Numbered from the stretch's first letter, positions 1-8,604 are shown. The stretch is 64,000 nucleotides of DNA from Neoroseomonas terrae (GCF_018129025.1 NZ_JAAEDI010000022.1:1-64000); one strand, 5' to 3'. Made by a program: numbers and translations. Notes: generated from the sequence alone by a model not told the origin.

Positions 1-1022
1 GGGGTGCGTGCCGCCTGCTCGCGCGGCAGCGGCCGCACGTCGATCTCCTTCAGCAGGCCACCGACGCCCATCGCCATCACGTCGCGCCCTGTCACGGCCA
101 GGCCCGCGAACAGCCGCTGCAGCACCCAGTCGAAGCCGTTCAGCTTCGGGCTGCGCGCGCAGCCCGGCAGCACCATGGCGGGAATGTCGCCAATGCGGCC
201 GAGGCACAGCAGGTTTCCCGGATCGACCGGCATGCCGAAATGGTCGATCACCCCGCCCGCGCGAACGATGGCGGCGGGGCCGACATCGCGTCGGTCCACC
301 ACGGCGGACGCCCCCGCGATCAGCAGCATCTCCGCCCCGGCACGGCGCAGCCGGCCGAGCGCTTCGGCGACCGGTCCTTCATCATGGCGGGCGCGTTCCA
401 CCGGCAGCAGGCTGCCGCACAGTGCCTCGACGCGGGAAGCGGTCGCCTCCACCGCGCCTTCCATGACGCTTTCCTTGTCCTTGATGCCCGGAATCTCGGT
501 CAGGACCAGCCCGACCTTCAGCGGCCGAAAGGGGTGGATGGCGAAAGGGGAGCCGTTGCGGCGCGCTAGCGCCTCGGTCACCGCCAGCACCGGGCCGGGC
601 ACGGCGAAGGGGATGATCTTGATGGTCGCCACCATCTCCTTCGCCGACACCACGGTGTGGTTCGGCAAGGTGGCGATGGTCACGCTCTCATCCACCGTGT
701 TGATGGTGTCGATGCGCTTCGCATCCAGCACCAGCAGCCCCGCCGTCTCGGCGAGGAGGTTCACGCGCCCCGTCACGGCGCGGGACTTCGCGACATGGGT
801 CGCCAGCACCGCCTGGGCGATGCGGTCTGCCGCCTCGTCCTCCGGCACGTCGCCGGCCTCGAGCCGGGCGGTGATCACCTCCCGCTTCCCGCCAGCGCGG
901 ATGCTGGCGATCGCGTCGTCGTCCAGCACCGTGCCCTTCTTCAGCACCTTGCCGTTGAGGCGCAGCGAATGAGCCAGGACGGCGCCCTTGGCCTCGTCCA
1001 GCGGAGTCGGGCCGAAGATCAT
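1..1022 (-). CDS. Molybdopterin-binding protein (MoaB/Mog-like part of a Mo-cofactor maturation protein), 3' end outside window
   Basis: The 340 visible codons resemble the N-terminal part of the fused alphaproteobacterial proteins that join a MoeA/MoaB-like molybdopterin-binding domain to a MocA-type cytidylyltransferase. Residues 1-100 form the small N-terminal domain (KGTVLDDDAI, EAGDVPEDEAA). A MoCF-type fold starts near residue 168 (KVGLVLTEIPGIKDKES) and runs past GGVIDHFGMPVDPGN at 257-270. The expected C-terminal nucleotidyltransferase lies beyond base 1 and cannot be seen. The ATG overlaps the stop of the XdhC gene by four bases (ATGA), so it is the last visible gene of the cox accessory operon. 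The likely role is preparing or inserting the cytosine-dinucleotide form of the cofactor for a xanthine dehydrogenase/CO dehydrogenase-type enzyme. The fusion is inferred from family knowledge. Confidence 0.8.
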   Translation of the reverse strand, partial: MIFGPTPLDEAKGAVLAHSLRLNGKVLKKGTVLDDDAIASIRAGGKREVITARLEAGDVPEDEAADRIAQAVLATHVAKSRAVTGRVNLLAETAGLLVLDAKRIDTINTVDESVTIATLPNHTVVSAKEMVATIKIIPFAVPGPVLAVTEALARRNGSPFAIHPFRPLKVGLVLTEIPGIKDKESVMEGAVEATASRVEALCGSLLPVERARHDEGPVAEALGRLRRAGAEMLLIAGASAVVDRRDVGPAAIVRAGGVIDHFGMPVDPGNLLCLGRIGDIPAMVLPGCARSPKLNGFDWVLQRLFAGLAVTGRDVMAMGVGGLLKEIDVRPLPREQAART

Positions 1023-1759
1023 GCGCCAACGCCAATGCTGACCCGGGGCTCCGCGGGGGCGGGCAGGGGGCGTGGCTCGCCGAGGGCCGCGCCGCGCCGG
1101 GCGGCAACGATTTCCGCCATGACGGACAGCGCGATCTCGGGCGCCGTTACCGCCTCGATGTCGAGACCGACGGGGGCATGGATGCGCGCCAACGCTTCCG
1201 TGCCGTGGCCGAGCTCCGTCAGCCGCGCGACACGCTTCGCATGCGTCCGCCGGCTGCCGAGCGCACCGATGTAGAACGCGTCCGACCTCAGCGCGGCATC
1301 GAGCGCCGGATCGTCGAGCTTCGGATCATGCGTCAGCGTGACGACGGCCGTTCGCCCATCAGGCTTCAGCACCGCCATGGCGTCGTCCGGCCAGTCGGTG
1401 TTGAGCGTTACGCCAGGCAGCCGTTCCTCGGTCGCGAAGGCGCGGCGCGGATCGACCACGATCATCTGGAACCCGAGCGGGGCGGCCATCGGCGCCATCG
1501 CCTGCGCGATGTGCACGGCGCCAACCACGATGATGCGCAGTGGCGGATTGTGCGGGTGGACGAACCACGGCTCGCCCCCGATCGTCAGGGTGCCGGCCTT
1601 CTCGGAACCCAGCGCGGCACGCGCCGCCTCGGCCAGCGCGTCCGACACGGCGTCGAGCGGCCACAGATGCTCCGCGCCATCGGTCAACCGCGTCAGCAGC
1701 ACGACGGGCCGCTGGGCGGCGCGTTCCTCCTGCAAGCGGGCGAGCGTCGCCGCCTTCAC
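1019..1759 (-). CDS. XdhC family protein, C-terminal Rossmann-type half (CoxF-like)
   Basis: A 246-residue protein of the XdhC/CoxF family, which binds the molybdenum cofactor, helps its sulfuration and hands it to molybdenum hydroxylases. The C-terminal XdhC domain is clear: a Rossmann-like strand-loop (VVGAVHIAQ, residues 78-86), a following acidic strand (IVVDPRRAFA) and the family motif YIGALGSRRTH at 163-173. The separate small XdhC/CoxI N-terminal domain is encoded by the gene immediately upstream, with a four-base overlap, so the two halves are probably co-translated and may act together. The stop overlaps the start of the next molybdopterin gene. Cytoplasmic. Confidence 0.88.
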   Translation of the reverse strand: MKAATLARLQEERAAQRPVVLLTRLTDGAEHLWPLDAVSDALAEAARAALGSEKAGTLTIGGEPWFVHPHNPPLRIIVVGAVHIAQAMAPMAAPLGFQMIVVDPRRAFATEERLPGVTLNTDWPDDAMAVLKPDGRTAVVTLTHDPKLDDPALDAALRSDAFYIGALGSRRTHAKRVARLTELGHGTEALARIHAPVGLDIEAVTAPEIALSVMAEIVAARRGAALGEPRPLPAPAEPRVSIGVGA

Positions 1760-2088
1760 GTCAGCGGCTCCACGAACACCTTCACCTTGCCGCCGCAGGA
1801 CAGGCCGACTTCCCAGGCGCGCTCATCCGAGACGCCGAAGTCGAGAAGCTGCGGCGAGCCCGAGGCCATCGCCTGCTTCGCAGCATCCGCCACGGCGCCC
1901 TCGATGCAGCCGCCGGAGACGGAGCCCATCAGCTTGCCTGACGCCGTGACCGCGAGGCGCGAGCCCGGCGGTCGAGGGCTGCTGCCCCAGGTCTCGACCA
2001 CGGTGGCGATCGCCACCTGTTCGCCCGCCGCGCGCCATGCGGCTGCGGTGGCCAGGATGTCTTCGGAATTGGTGAGGTCGGTCGTCAT
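1756..2088 (-). CDS. XdhC family protein, N-terminal domain only (CoxI-like)
   Basis: A 110-residue protein equal to the CoxI/XdhC N-terminal domain alone. Diagnostic stretches are VVETWGSSPRPPGSRL (30-45), GSVSGGCIEG (55-64) and VGLSCGG near 94-100; the conserved cysteines 61 and 98 are present. In many bacteria this domain is fused to the Rossmann half; here the two are separate genes overlapping by ATGA, as in coxI/coxF arrangements. Role: molybdenum-cofactor handling for a hydroxylase of the xanthine/CO dehydrogenase family. Confidence 0.88.
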   Translation of the reverse strand: MTTDLTNSEDILATAAAWRAAGEQVAIATVVETWGSSPRPPGSRLAVTASGKLMGSVSGGCIEGAVADAAKQAMASGSPQLLDFGVSDERAWEVGLSCGGKVKVFVEPLT

Positions 2089-3326
2089 GCCGCCATCCTC
2101 CTCCCGCGCTGCGCGGCGGGTTGCCGGTCGGATAGCGTGGCAACCAGGTCGCGCAGGCTGTTCAGGTTGTGGACCGGGCGGAAGTCGTCCACATGCGGAA
2201 GCATCGCCCGGATACCCTGCGATTTGGGCTGGAATCCCGCGAAGCGCAACAGCGGGTTCAGCCAGATCAGCCGGCGGCAGGATCCGCGCAGGCGCGCGGT
2301 CGCCTCGGCCAGCCCCTGCGCGCCTTCGCGGTCCAGCCCGTCGGTGATCAGCAGCACCACCGCCCCCTGGCCCAGCACGCGCCGCCCCCAGAGCCGGTTG
2401 AACAGCGCGAGGCTCTCACCGATCCGCGTGCCGCCTGACCAGTCCGGGACGATGTGGGAGATCATCTCGAAGGCGATCTCCGGGTCGCGATGCTTGAGCT
2501 GCCGCGTGACATTGGTCAGCCGCGTGCCGAACAGGAAGGTATGGACGCGGTCGCGGTCATTCGCGACTGCGTGCAGGAAATGCAGCATGATCTGCGCGTA
2601 GCGCGCCATGCTGCCGCTGATGTCGCAGAGCACGACGAGCGGTGGCGGGCGCGTCACGCGGCGGCGGCGGGCGAGGTCGAGGATTTCGCCGCCCGTGCGA
2701 AGCGACTGCCGGACGGTCGCGCGGAGGTCCGCCGTGGGGCCGAAGGGGTCCGGCCGGAAGCGGCGCGTGCGCTGCTCATCCAGCGGCAGGGTCAGGCGCC
2801 GGATCTCCTGCTTCGCGGCAGCGATCTCGGCCGCTGACATCGCCTCGAAATCCATCGACTGAAGGCGCTCGCGCTCGCTGACCGTGAAGGTCATGTCCTG
2901 CTGCGGCGGTGGTTCCTCGGGTGCCTTCGGCTTCGGCCGGTTCTCCTGAATCGCCTCGGCGAGGCGGCGGGAGGCCGGCGGCGGCTTCTCGTCCTTCGGC
3001 TTGTTGGCGTCCATCAGCGCCATGGCGGCGGCATGGGCAGCGGCTTCCGGATCGCGCCAGAACAGGGCGAAGGCCTGGTCGAAGATCTCGAAATGCTCGC
3101 GCTTGTGGACCATCACGCTGCGCAACGCGGCATGAACCTGGCGACGATCCGCGAGGTCGATCTCCGTCAGCGCGCCGAGCCCCGCGATCGCTTCCCCGGG
3201 GCCGAGCGGCAGGCCGGTGCGACGCAGCAGCCGCGTGAAGGCGAGCAGGTTGTCTGCGAGATGCCCGGCCGGCGTACTCAGGCCGCGCGGTGCGATGATG
3301 CGGGTCGGGTCGCGGTCGAGAACCAT
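2085..3326 (-). CDS. coxE: VWA domain protein CoxE
   Basis: A 413-residue CoxE family protein. The C-terminal half is a von Willebrand A domain with an intact metal-binding MIDAS motif, DISGSM at 235-240, followed by the LITDGLD strand. The N-terminal half is the CoxE-specific helical region, with a proline/lysine-rich linker around residues 108-145. CoxE works with the AAA+ ATPase CoxD as a MoxR/VWA chaperone pair that matures the active-site cluster of Mo-hydroxylases. The coxD gene is present but separated by opgGH on the other strand. The stop overlaps the start of the coxI-like gene by four bases. The ATG at 3326 gives the full CoxE N-terminus; about 200 bp separate it from divergent opgG. 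Confidence 0.9.
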   Translation of the reverse strand: MVLDRDPTRIIAPRGLSTPAGHLADNLLAFTRLLRRTGLPLGPGEAIAGLGALTEIDLADRRQVHAALRSVMVHKREHFEIFDQAFALFWRDPEAAAHAAAMALMDANKPKDEKPPPASRRLAEAIQENRPKPKAPEEPPPQQDMTFTVSERERLQSMDFEAMSAAEIAAAKQEIRRLTLPLDEQRTRRFRPDPFGPTADLRATVRQSLRTGGEILDLARRRRVTRPPPLVVLCDISGSMARYAQIMLHFLHAVANDRDRVHTFLFGTRLTNVTRQLKHRDPEIAFEMISHIVPDWSGGTRIGESLALFNRLWGRRVLGQGAVVLLITDGLDREGAQGLAEATARLRGSCRRLIWLNPLLRFAGFQPKSQGIRAMLPHVDDFRPVHNLNSLRDLVATLSDRQPAAQRGRRMAA

Positions 3327-3467
3327 CCGGCGGCGCGGCTTTCGTGGATTTGAGGACGATAGCCGCTTTCCGCGTGCCTCCCAAGCTTCCGCCTCCGCGC
3401 GGTTTACGCTGCGGTGCGGAAACCCGCCCGACGTCCCGGCGTTGCGCAGATGGCAGCTTCACATCTC

Positions 3468-3535
3468 AGGAGGTCACGTTGTCGATACGACAGGCTGCGC
3501 CGCGTCGCGGTTTCGCGCCGGGGGTGCAGCGATGA
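3468..3535 (+). promoter_or_regulatory. Strong Shine-Dalgarno and possible 18-codon leader ORF upstream of opgG
   Basis: A near-perfect AGGAGGT at 3468-3474 lies too far (about 57 nt) from the opgG ATG at 3532 to serve it. Five bases downstream is a TTG codon (3479) opening an 18-codon frame that ends in TGA at 3533-3535, overlapping the opgG start as ATGA. This looks like a translational-coupling leader, with opgG re-initiated from the leader stop. The TTG start and the lack of a recognisable peptide keep confidence low. Confidence 0.3.
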
Positions 3536-5055
3536 TCCTCCGTCGCCGCCACCTCGCTCTACTCGGGGTCGGGGCGGTCGCCGCCCCCGCCCAGCGCGGC
3601 TCCAGCTCCGCCAGCCCCGCCGCGCCGGAACGGAGTGCCTTCGACCCGCAGACGGTGACCGCGATCGCGCGCGACCGCGCGACGCGACCGCACCGCGCCC
3701 AGCGCGCCGACCTGCCGCGGAGCATCGCCGACCTCGACTACGACGCCTATCGCGGCATCCGCTTTCGGCCGGACCAGGCATTGTGGACGGATTCCGGGCT
3801 TGGCTTCCGCATCCAGCCGCATCACCTCGGCTTCCTGTTCAAGGATCGCGTGGACCTGTTCGAGGTCGCGGACGGCGCAGCGACGCCGATGCGCTACCAG
3901 GCAAGCCAGTTCACCTTCGACGGGCCCGCCCCACCCGCTGATGTCGGGGACATCGGCTTCGCCGGTTTCCGCATCACCCATCCGCTGAATCGCCCGGACC
4001 ATTTCGACGAGCTTTGCAGCTTCCTCGGCGCCAGCTACTTTCGCGCGCTCGGGCGCGGGCATGTCTACGGCATCTCGGCGCGCGGCCTCGCTATCCGCAC
4101 CGCGCATCCGCAGGGCGAGGAATTTCCGGCCTTCACCGCCTTCTGGATCGAGCGCCCGACGGACGCGGCGGCGCGCAGCATGACTGTGCATGCGCTACTG
4201 GAATCGCGAAGCCTGACCGGCGCCTATCGCTTCGTGATCGCCCCCGGGGACCCGACGGTGATGGATGTCGAGGCCGAGCTGTTCCCCCGCACCGCCGTCG
4301 AGGGCGTCGGCATCGCGCCGGGCACCAGCATGTTCCTGTTCAATCCCGGCCACCGCGGCGACATCAGCGACTTCCGCCCCGCCGTGCATGATTCCGACGG
4401 GCTGTTGATGCGCACCGGCGGCGACCGGCAGATCTGGCGTGCGCTCGCGAATCCGCGCCGCCTGCAGGTCAGTGGCTTCCAGGACAACGCGCCGCGCGGC
4501 TTCGGGCTGATGCAGCGTAGCCGTGCCTTCACGGATTTCCAGGATCTCGAAGCCCATTACCAGCGCCGGCCCGGCCTGTGGGTGGAGCCGCTGGAGGATT
4601 GGGGCGCCGGCGAGGTGCAGCTCGTCGAGATCCCGACGCGCAGCGAGATCCACGACAACATCGTCGCCGCCTGGGTGCCCCGCGACGGTTTGAAGGCCGG
4701 GGAGCCGCGGAAGATCCGCTATCGCCTGCACTGGGTTTCCGAGCCGCAACTGCCCGGGGAACTGCTCCGCTTCGCCGCGACGCGAAGCGGGTCGGCCGGG
4801 CGGGATGGCGTGATCCGCTTCGTGCTCGACACCACAAAGCTCGCGACCCGGCTGGACGGGCTGCCGCAGGCTCGGGTCGACGCGAGCGCGGGGCGGATCG
4901 CCAATCCGGTCGTCCAGGAAAACCCGGAGACCGGCGGGCTCAGGCTGTCCTTCGAGCTGGAGGCGGGCAGCGCGCGACTGGCTGAACTCAGCGCGACCCT
5001 GGCCGGCCCGGACGCGCACACATCCGAGACCTGGACCCATCGATGGACGGGCTGA
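3532..5055 (+). CDS. opgG: Periplasmic glucan biosynthesis protein OpgG/OpgD
   Basis: A 507-residue MdoG/OpgG family protein, needed in the periplasm for the backbone and branching of osmoregulated periplasmic glucans. The N-terminus (MILRRRHLALLG) is arginine-rich and followed by a short hydrophobic stretch, more like a Tat signal (as in OpgD) than a Sec signal. Family landmarks include AYRGIRFRPDQALW, FKDRVDLFEV, FLGASYFRALG and FPAFTAFWIERP. The C-terminal immunoglobulin-like domain starts near ARVDASAG. ATG 3532 is chosen because it gives the signal peptide directly and there is no in-frame start between it and the strong upstream Shine-Dalgarno. It overlaps opgH by 13 bases, so the two are one transcript. 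The pair sits inside an otherwise minus-strand cox accessory cluster. Confidence 0.9.
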   Translation: MILRRRHLALLGVGAVAAPAQRGSSSASPAAPERSAFDPQTVTAIARDRATRPHRAQRADLPRSIADLDYDAYRGIRFRPDQALWTDSGLGFRIQPHHLGFLFKDRVDLFEVADGAATPMRYQASQFTFDGPAPPADVGDIGFAGFRITHPLNRPDHFDELCSFLGASYFRALGRGHVYGISARGLAIRTAHPQGEEFPAFTAFWIERPTDAAARSMTVHALLESRSLTGAYRFVIAPGDPTVMDVEAELFPRTAVEGVGIAPGTSMFLFNPGHRGDISDFRPAVHDSDGLLMRTGGDRQIWRALANPRRLQVSGFQDNAPRGFGLMQRSRAFTDFQDLEAHYQRRPGLWVEPLEDWGAGEVQLVEIPTRSEIHDNIVAAWVPRDGLKAGEPRKIRYRLHWVSEPQLPGELLRFAATRSGSAGRDGVIRFVLDTTKLATRLDGLPQARVDASAGRIANPVVQENPETGGLRLSFELEAGSARLAELSATLAGPDAHTSETWTHRWTG

Positions 5056-6812
5056 CGCGCCCACCATCGCCGCTGCTGCCGCCGGAGGCACCCCTGGCGA
5101 TGCCGGTGCGGCCGCTCGCGGTCCTGCCTGACGAGATCCGCCCGAAGCCGACCTCGCCTCCCGGCACACGCCGCCGCCGCGCCGCCGTGCTCACCGTGAC
5201 GGCCGCGGTGACGCTCGGCGCCACGGCCGAGATGTGGGAGGTGCTGGGCTTGGCGCGCTGGACGGCGTCGGGCGTCATCATGACGGCACTGTTCGCGGTG
5301 CTGCTGATGCCCATCGCGCTGTCCTTCGCGACATCGCTGTTCGGCTTCGGCATGCTGCTGCGCCGCCCCCCCGTGATGCCTGCGGCGGCGCCCGGGGCCA
5401 CGCGGACCGCTCTGCTGATGCCGGTCCGGCACGAGGAGGTGTCGGGCGTCGCCGCGCTGATCCGCGCCATGCGGGACGATCTGCGTGCACATCGCGCGGA
5501 TGCCGAGTTCGACATCTTCGTTCTCAGCGATAGCACCGACGAAGCGTTCGCCGAGGCCGAGCGCGAAGCCGTACTGCGCCTTCGCGAGACCCCCGGCTGC
5601 CGGGTGTTCTACCGCCAGCGGACGGAGAATGGCGGGCGCAAGGCCGGCAACATCGCCGAATGGGTCCGCCGCTTCGGTGCCGGCTACGAAAGCTTCCTCA
5701 TCCTGGACGCCGACAGCCTGATGAGTGCGGAGACGTTGCGCCGGCTCGTCGCCGCGATGCACGCCGACCCGCAGGCAGGTCTGCTCCAGACCGTTCCGGT
5801 GCTGCAGGACGGCCCAACCCTGTTCGCGCGCCTCCAGGCCTTCGCCAGCCGCGTCTACGGGCCGATCCTCGCGGCGGGGGCCGCGGCCTGGCACGGCGCG
5901 GACGGCAACTATTGGGGCCACAACGCGCTGATCCGCACCCAGGCCTTCGCAGAGACCTGCGGCCTGCCGCCCCTGCCGGGTCGCAAGCCCTTCGGCGGCG
6001 ACATCATGAGCCACGACTTCGTCGAAGCGGCGCTGCTCCGCCGTGCCGGGTGGGGCGTGCACATGCTGCCGCGCCTCGCCGGCAGCTTCGAGGGCGGGCC
6101 ACCGACCCTGCCGGAACTCGATGCCCGTGACCGGCGCTGGTGCCAGGGCAACCTGCAGCACGCGGCCGTCATCGCCACGCCGGCCTTCCATCCGCTCAGC
6201 CGGCTGCACCTCGCGATCGGCATCGGCTCCTATCTCAGTGCGGCGCTTTGGATGGTGTTCCTTGTCCTTGGCATCGCGGTCTCCTTGCAGGCACGCTTTC
6301 TGCGGCCGGAGTACTTCCCGCAGACGCATGTGCTGTTCCCGCAATGGCCGGTCGTCGATGCGCAGCGCGCGGTCTGGGTCTTCACCGCCACGATCCTGTT
6401 GCTGATGACGCCGAAGCTGCTCGGCCTGCTGGCCTTCGCGCTGTCGGACGACCGGCCGCGCGAGGCACGTGGCTGGGCTGGCTTCCTGGGCTGGGCGGGC
6501 GCGGAAATCGTTGTCTCCGCCCTGATTTCCCCGGCCACGATGGTCCGGCAGGCGGGACATGTGGTCGCCGTGCTGGCCGGGCGCGATTCCGGCTGGAAGG
6601 CGCAGAGTCGCGACGATGCGTCGCTGCCGTTCGGCGAGGCTTGGCGGTTCGCGCGCACCGGCGTCGTGCTCGGCCTGCTGATGCTGGCGGCGGCGCTGGC
6701 CGTAGATCCGGGGCTTGCCGCCTGGATGTCCCCGGTGATCGCCGGGCTGCTGCTTTCGCCGCTGCTGATCTGGTGGACCGCGCAGCCGCTGGTCAGGCAG
6801 GAAGCTCGCTGA
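5043..6812 (+). CDS. opgH: Glucans biosynthesis glucosyltransferase OpgH
   Basis: A 589-residue inner-membrane GT2 glycosyltransferase that polymerises UDP-glucose into the linear glucan used by OpgG. After a proline-rich N-terminus there are two membrane segments (about residues 40-110). The cytoplasmic GT-A domain carries VLSDSTDEAF, the DxD motif DAD at 222-224, GHNALIR and the family version of QxxRW (RRWCQGN, 364-370). Several membrane helices follow to the C-terminus. It is shorter than the roughly 850-residue enterobacterial protein, mainly at the ends, as usual in alphaproteobacteria. Its 3' end overlaps the convergent coxD stop by 20 bases. Confidence 0.92.
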   Translation: MDGLTRPPSPLLPPEAPLAMPVRPLAVLPDEIRPKPTSPPGTRRRRAAVLTVTAAVTLGATAEMWEVLGLARWTASGVIMTALFAVLLMPIALSFATSLFGFGMLLRRPPVMPAAAPGATRTALLMPVRHEEVSGVAALIRAMRDDLRAHRADAEFDIFVLSDSTDEAFAEAEREAVLRLRETPGCRVFYRQRTENGGRKAGNIAEWVRRFGAGYESFLILDADSLMSAETLRRLVAAMHADPQAGLLQTVPVLQDGPTLFARLQAFASRVYGPILAAGAAAWHGADGNYWGHNALIRTQAFAETCGLPPLPGRKPFGGDIMSHDFVEAALLRRAGWGVHMLPRLAGSFEGGPPTLPELDARDRRWCQGNLQHAAVIATPAFHPLSRLHLAIGIGSYLSAALWMVFLVLGIAVSLQARFLRPEYFPQTHVLFPQWPVVDAQRAVWVFTATILLLMTPKLLGLLAFALSDDRPREARGWAGFLGWAGAEIVVSALISPATMVRQAGHVVAVLAGRDSGWKAQSRDDASLPFGEAWRFARTGVVLGLLMLAAALAVDPGLAAWMSPVIAGLLLSPLLIWWTAQPLVRQEAR

Positions 6813-7788
6813 TCAGTCGCGCGGCGTCCGCTCCCTTCAGCTTGGCGATGTCGTCCTGGTATTTCAGCAGCACGCCGAGCGTCTCGTCGACCGCGCCGGG
6901 TTCCAGTTCCTTCGCATCCAATGCCGCGAGGGCCTGCGCCCAATCGATCGTCTCCGCGACGCCCGGCAGCTTGAAGTAGTCGCCCTCCCGGACCTTCTGC
7001 ACGAAGGCGACGATCTGTGCCGAGAGCTTCTCCGGCAGGCCAGGGGCACGGACGCGCAGGATGGCGCGTTCGCGCGCCGCGTCCGGGTAGTCCACCCAAT
7101 GGTAGAGGCAGCGGCGGCGCACCGCGTCATGCACCTCCCGCGTCCGGTTCGACGTGATGATGACGACCGGAGGCGTTTCGGCCCGCACCGTCCCAAGCTC
7201 GGGGATGCTGATCTGGAAGTCGGCCAGGATCTCCAGCAGGAATGCCTCGAATGGCTCGTCCGCGCGGTCAAGCTCGTCAATCAGCAGGACGGCAGGCTCG
7301 CCCTCCAGCGCCTGGAGGAGGGGGCGGGATTGCAGGAAGCGGCGATCGTAGATTCCGCGTTCCAGCGCCTCGCGGTCCGTCTCGCCGGCAGCCTCCGCCA
7401 GGCGGATCGCCATGAGCTGCCGCGCGTGGTTCCACTCATAGGCCGCGGCTGAAAGATCGAGCCCGTCATAGCATTGCAGCCGCACCAGGTGCCGCGGCAG
7501 CATCGCCGCAAGCACCTTGGCGATCTCGGTCTTGCCGGTGCCGGGCTCGCCCTCGAGGAAGAGCGGCCGGCCCATGCGCAGCGCGAGATGCACCGTGGTC
7601 GCCAGCGCCCGGTCGGCGATGTAGCCGCCGGAAGCCAGCAGCGCCTGCGTCTCTTCGACGCTTGCCGGCAGCATCCGATTGAGACCTTCGCGCCGCGTGG
7701 CGCTGCGGTCATCGGACGCTTGGGTAGGAAGCGGCCGATTCAGACCTTCGCGCCCTGCGGCGCTGCGGTCATCGGACGCTTGGGTCAC
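6793..7788 (-). CDS. coxD: MoxR-type AAA+ ATPase CoxD
   Basis: A MoxR-family AAA+ ATPase of 331 codons from the GTG at 7788 (GTGA overlap with coxG), or 293 from the ATG at 7674. It has Walker A GEPGTGKT, Walker B LLIDELDRA and sensor-1 TSNRTREVHDA. CoxD partners CoxE to mature the CO dehydrogenase/xanthine dehydrogenase-type active site. The first 38 codons are odd: two nearly identical 20-codon units (TQASDDRSAAGREGLNRPLP and its copy) encoded by a 60-bp direct duplication. The conserved family sequence begins at MLPASVEETQ, so the true start may be 7674 and the repeats may be untranslated. CoxE, its partner, lies 3.5 kb away beyond opgGH. Confidence 0.88.
   Translation of the reverse strand: MTQASDDRSAAGREGLNRPLPTQASDDRSATRREGLNRMLPASVEETQALLASGGYIADRALATTVHLALRMGRPLFLEGEPGTGKTEIAKVLAAMLPRHLVRLQCYDGLDLSAAAYEWNHARQLMAIRLAEAAGETDREALERGIYDRRFLQSRPLLQALEGEPAVLLIDELDRADEPFEAFLLEILADFQISIPELGTVRAETPPVVIITSNRTREVHDAVRRRCLYHWVDYPDAARERAILRVRAPGLPEKLSAQIVAFVQKVREGDYFKLPGVAETIDWAQALAALDAKELEPGAVDETLGVLLKYQDDIAKLKGADAARLISELPA
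7675..7785. repeat. Tandem duplication, two 51-bp copies with 60-bp period
   Basis: Copies at 7675-7725 and 7735-7785 differ at only a few positions; both begin CCGATT and end GGACGCTTGGGT. They occupy the coxG-coxD junction and are in frame with coxD, adding a duplicated 20-residue N-terminal segment if the GTG start is used. Confidence 0.9.
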
Positions 7789-8477
7789 AGGAACATCAGC
7801 GCCAGGATGACGAGCCAGACCGCCCCGCCGGCCCAGGCCAGCAGGGGAATGCCGAAAGGCGCCTCGGGAAGCAGGTCGAAGATCGAGATCCCGGCCGGCG
7901 CGGTCGGTGCCGGATGAGTCGATCCGATCACCGGCGCGGCTTCCCGCGGTGCGGCGAAGGAGGCCGCGGCGGCCCGCGCCTCGGCCGGCGCGGCGGCGAC
8001 CACGGCCTCAGGCTCCGCTTCCACTGCCGCCGCGGGCGGGGCGACGGCCGCGGCGAAGCGGTCGAAGAACTGGTCGGACATCTGCTTGGCCGTGCTGTCG
8101 ATCAGCCGGGCGCCGAGCTGCGCCATCTTGCCGCCCACCTGCGCCTTCACCGTGTACTTCAACAGCGTCTCGTCCGGCCCGATCTCCTCGAGCGCGACAT
8201 CGGCGCCGCCCTTGGCGAAGCCCATGGCGCCGCCATTGCCTTCACCGGTGATGGTGTAGGACGCAGGCGGGTTGATGTTCTCGAGCTTCACCTTGCCGCC
8301 GAACTTCGCGGCCATCGGCCCGATCTTCAGGGACACCTTCGCCTCGAAGGCATCCTCGGCCGTGCGGGTAACGGATTCGCAGCCGGGGATCGAGGCCCGC
8401 AGCATCTCGGGGTCGTTCAGCGCGTCCCACACCCGCTGACGCGGGGCGGAGATGCGGCGCTCGCCGCTCATGTCCAT
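7785..8477 (-). CDS. coxG: CoxG family SRPBCC protein
   Basis: A 230-residue CoxG protein. Residues 1-145 form the SRPBCC/START-like domain (GERRISAPRQRVWDALNDPE, IPGCESV, LKYTVKAQVGGKMAQLGARL). An alanine/glutamate-rich linker follows, then a C-terminal hydrophobic segment (GIPLLAWAGGAVWLVILALM) that should anchor it in the membrane. CoxG is thought to recruit the CO dehydrogenase-type enzyme to the membrane. It is the first gene of the minus-strand cox accessory operon: an AGGAG lies about ten bases before the ATG, and the stop overlaps the coxD GTG. The hydroxylase structural genes (coxMSL or xdhAB) are not in the window. Confidence 0.9.
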   Translation of the reverse strand: MDMSGERRISAPRQRVWDALNDPEMLRASIPGCESVTRTAEDAFEAKVSLKIGPMAAKFGGKVKLENINPPASYTITGEGNGGAMGFAKGGADVALEEIGPDETLLKYTVKAQVGGKMAQLGARLIDSTAKQMSDQFFDRFAAAVAPPAAAVEAEPEAVVAAAPAEARAAAASFAAPREAAPVIGSTHPAPTAPAGISIFDLLPEAPFGIPLLAWAGGAVWLVILALMFL

Positions 8478-8604
8478 GGGCTGGTCTCCTGCATGGCGGC
8501 CAACCTAGGGCCGGGGGCGGGGCCGGAAAAGGGGGGCGTGCCCCTTGTTGTCCCGGCCGGCGTCCGGCAAGGACGGGGTCGGGATCGAGGGGGATCGTGC
8601 GGGA

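Noticed and set aside
4719-6560. Very long minus-strand ORF of 613 codons opposite opgGH
   Set aside because: Composition-driven shadow in a GC-rich genome: its product is rich in R, G, Q and H, has no motif and lies antisense to well-supported opgG/opgH. The same applies to the 1097-codon frame opposite ntrC/ntrY and similar long frames.
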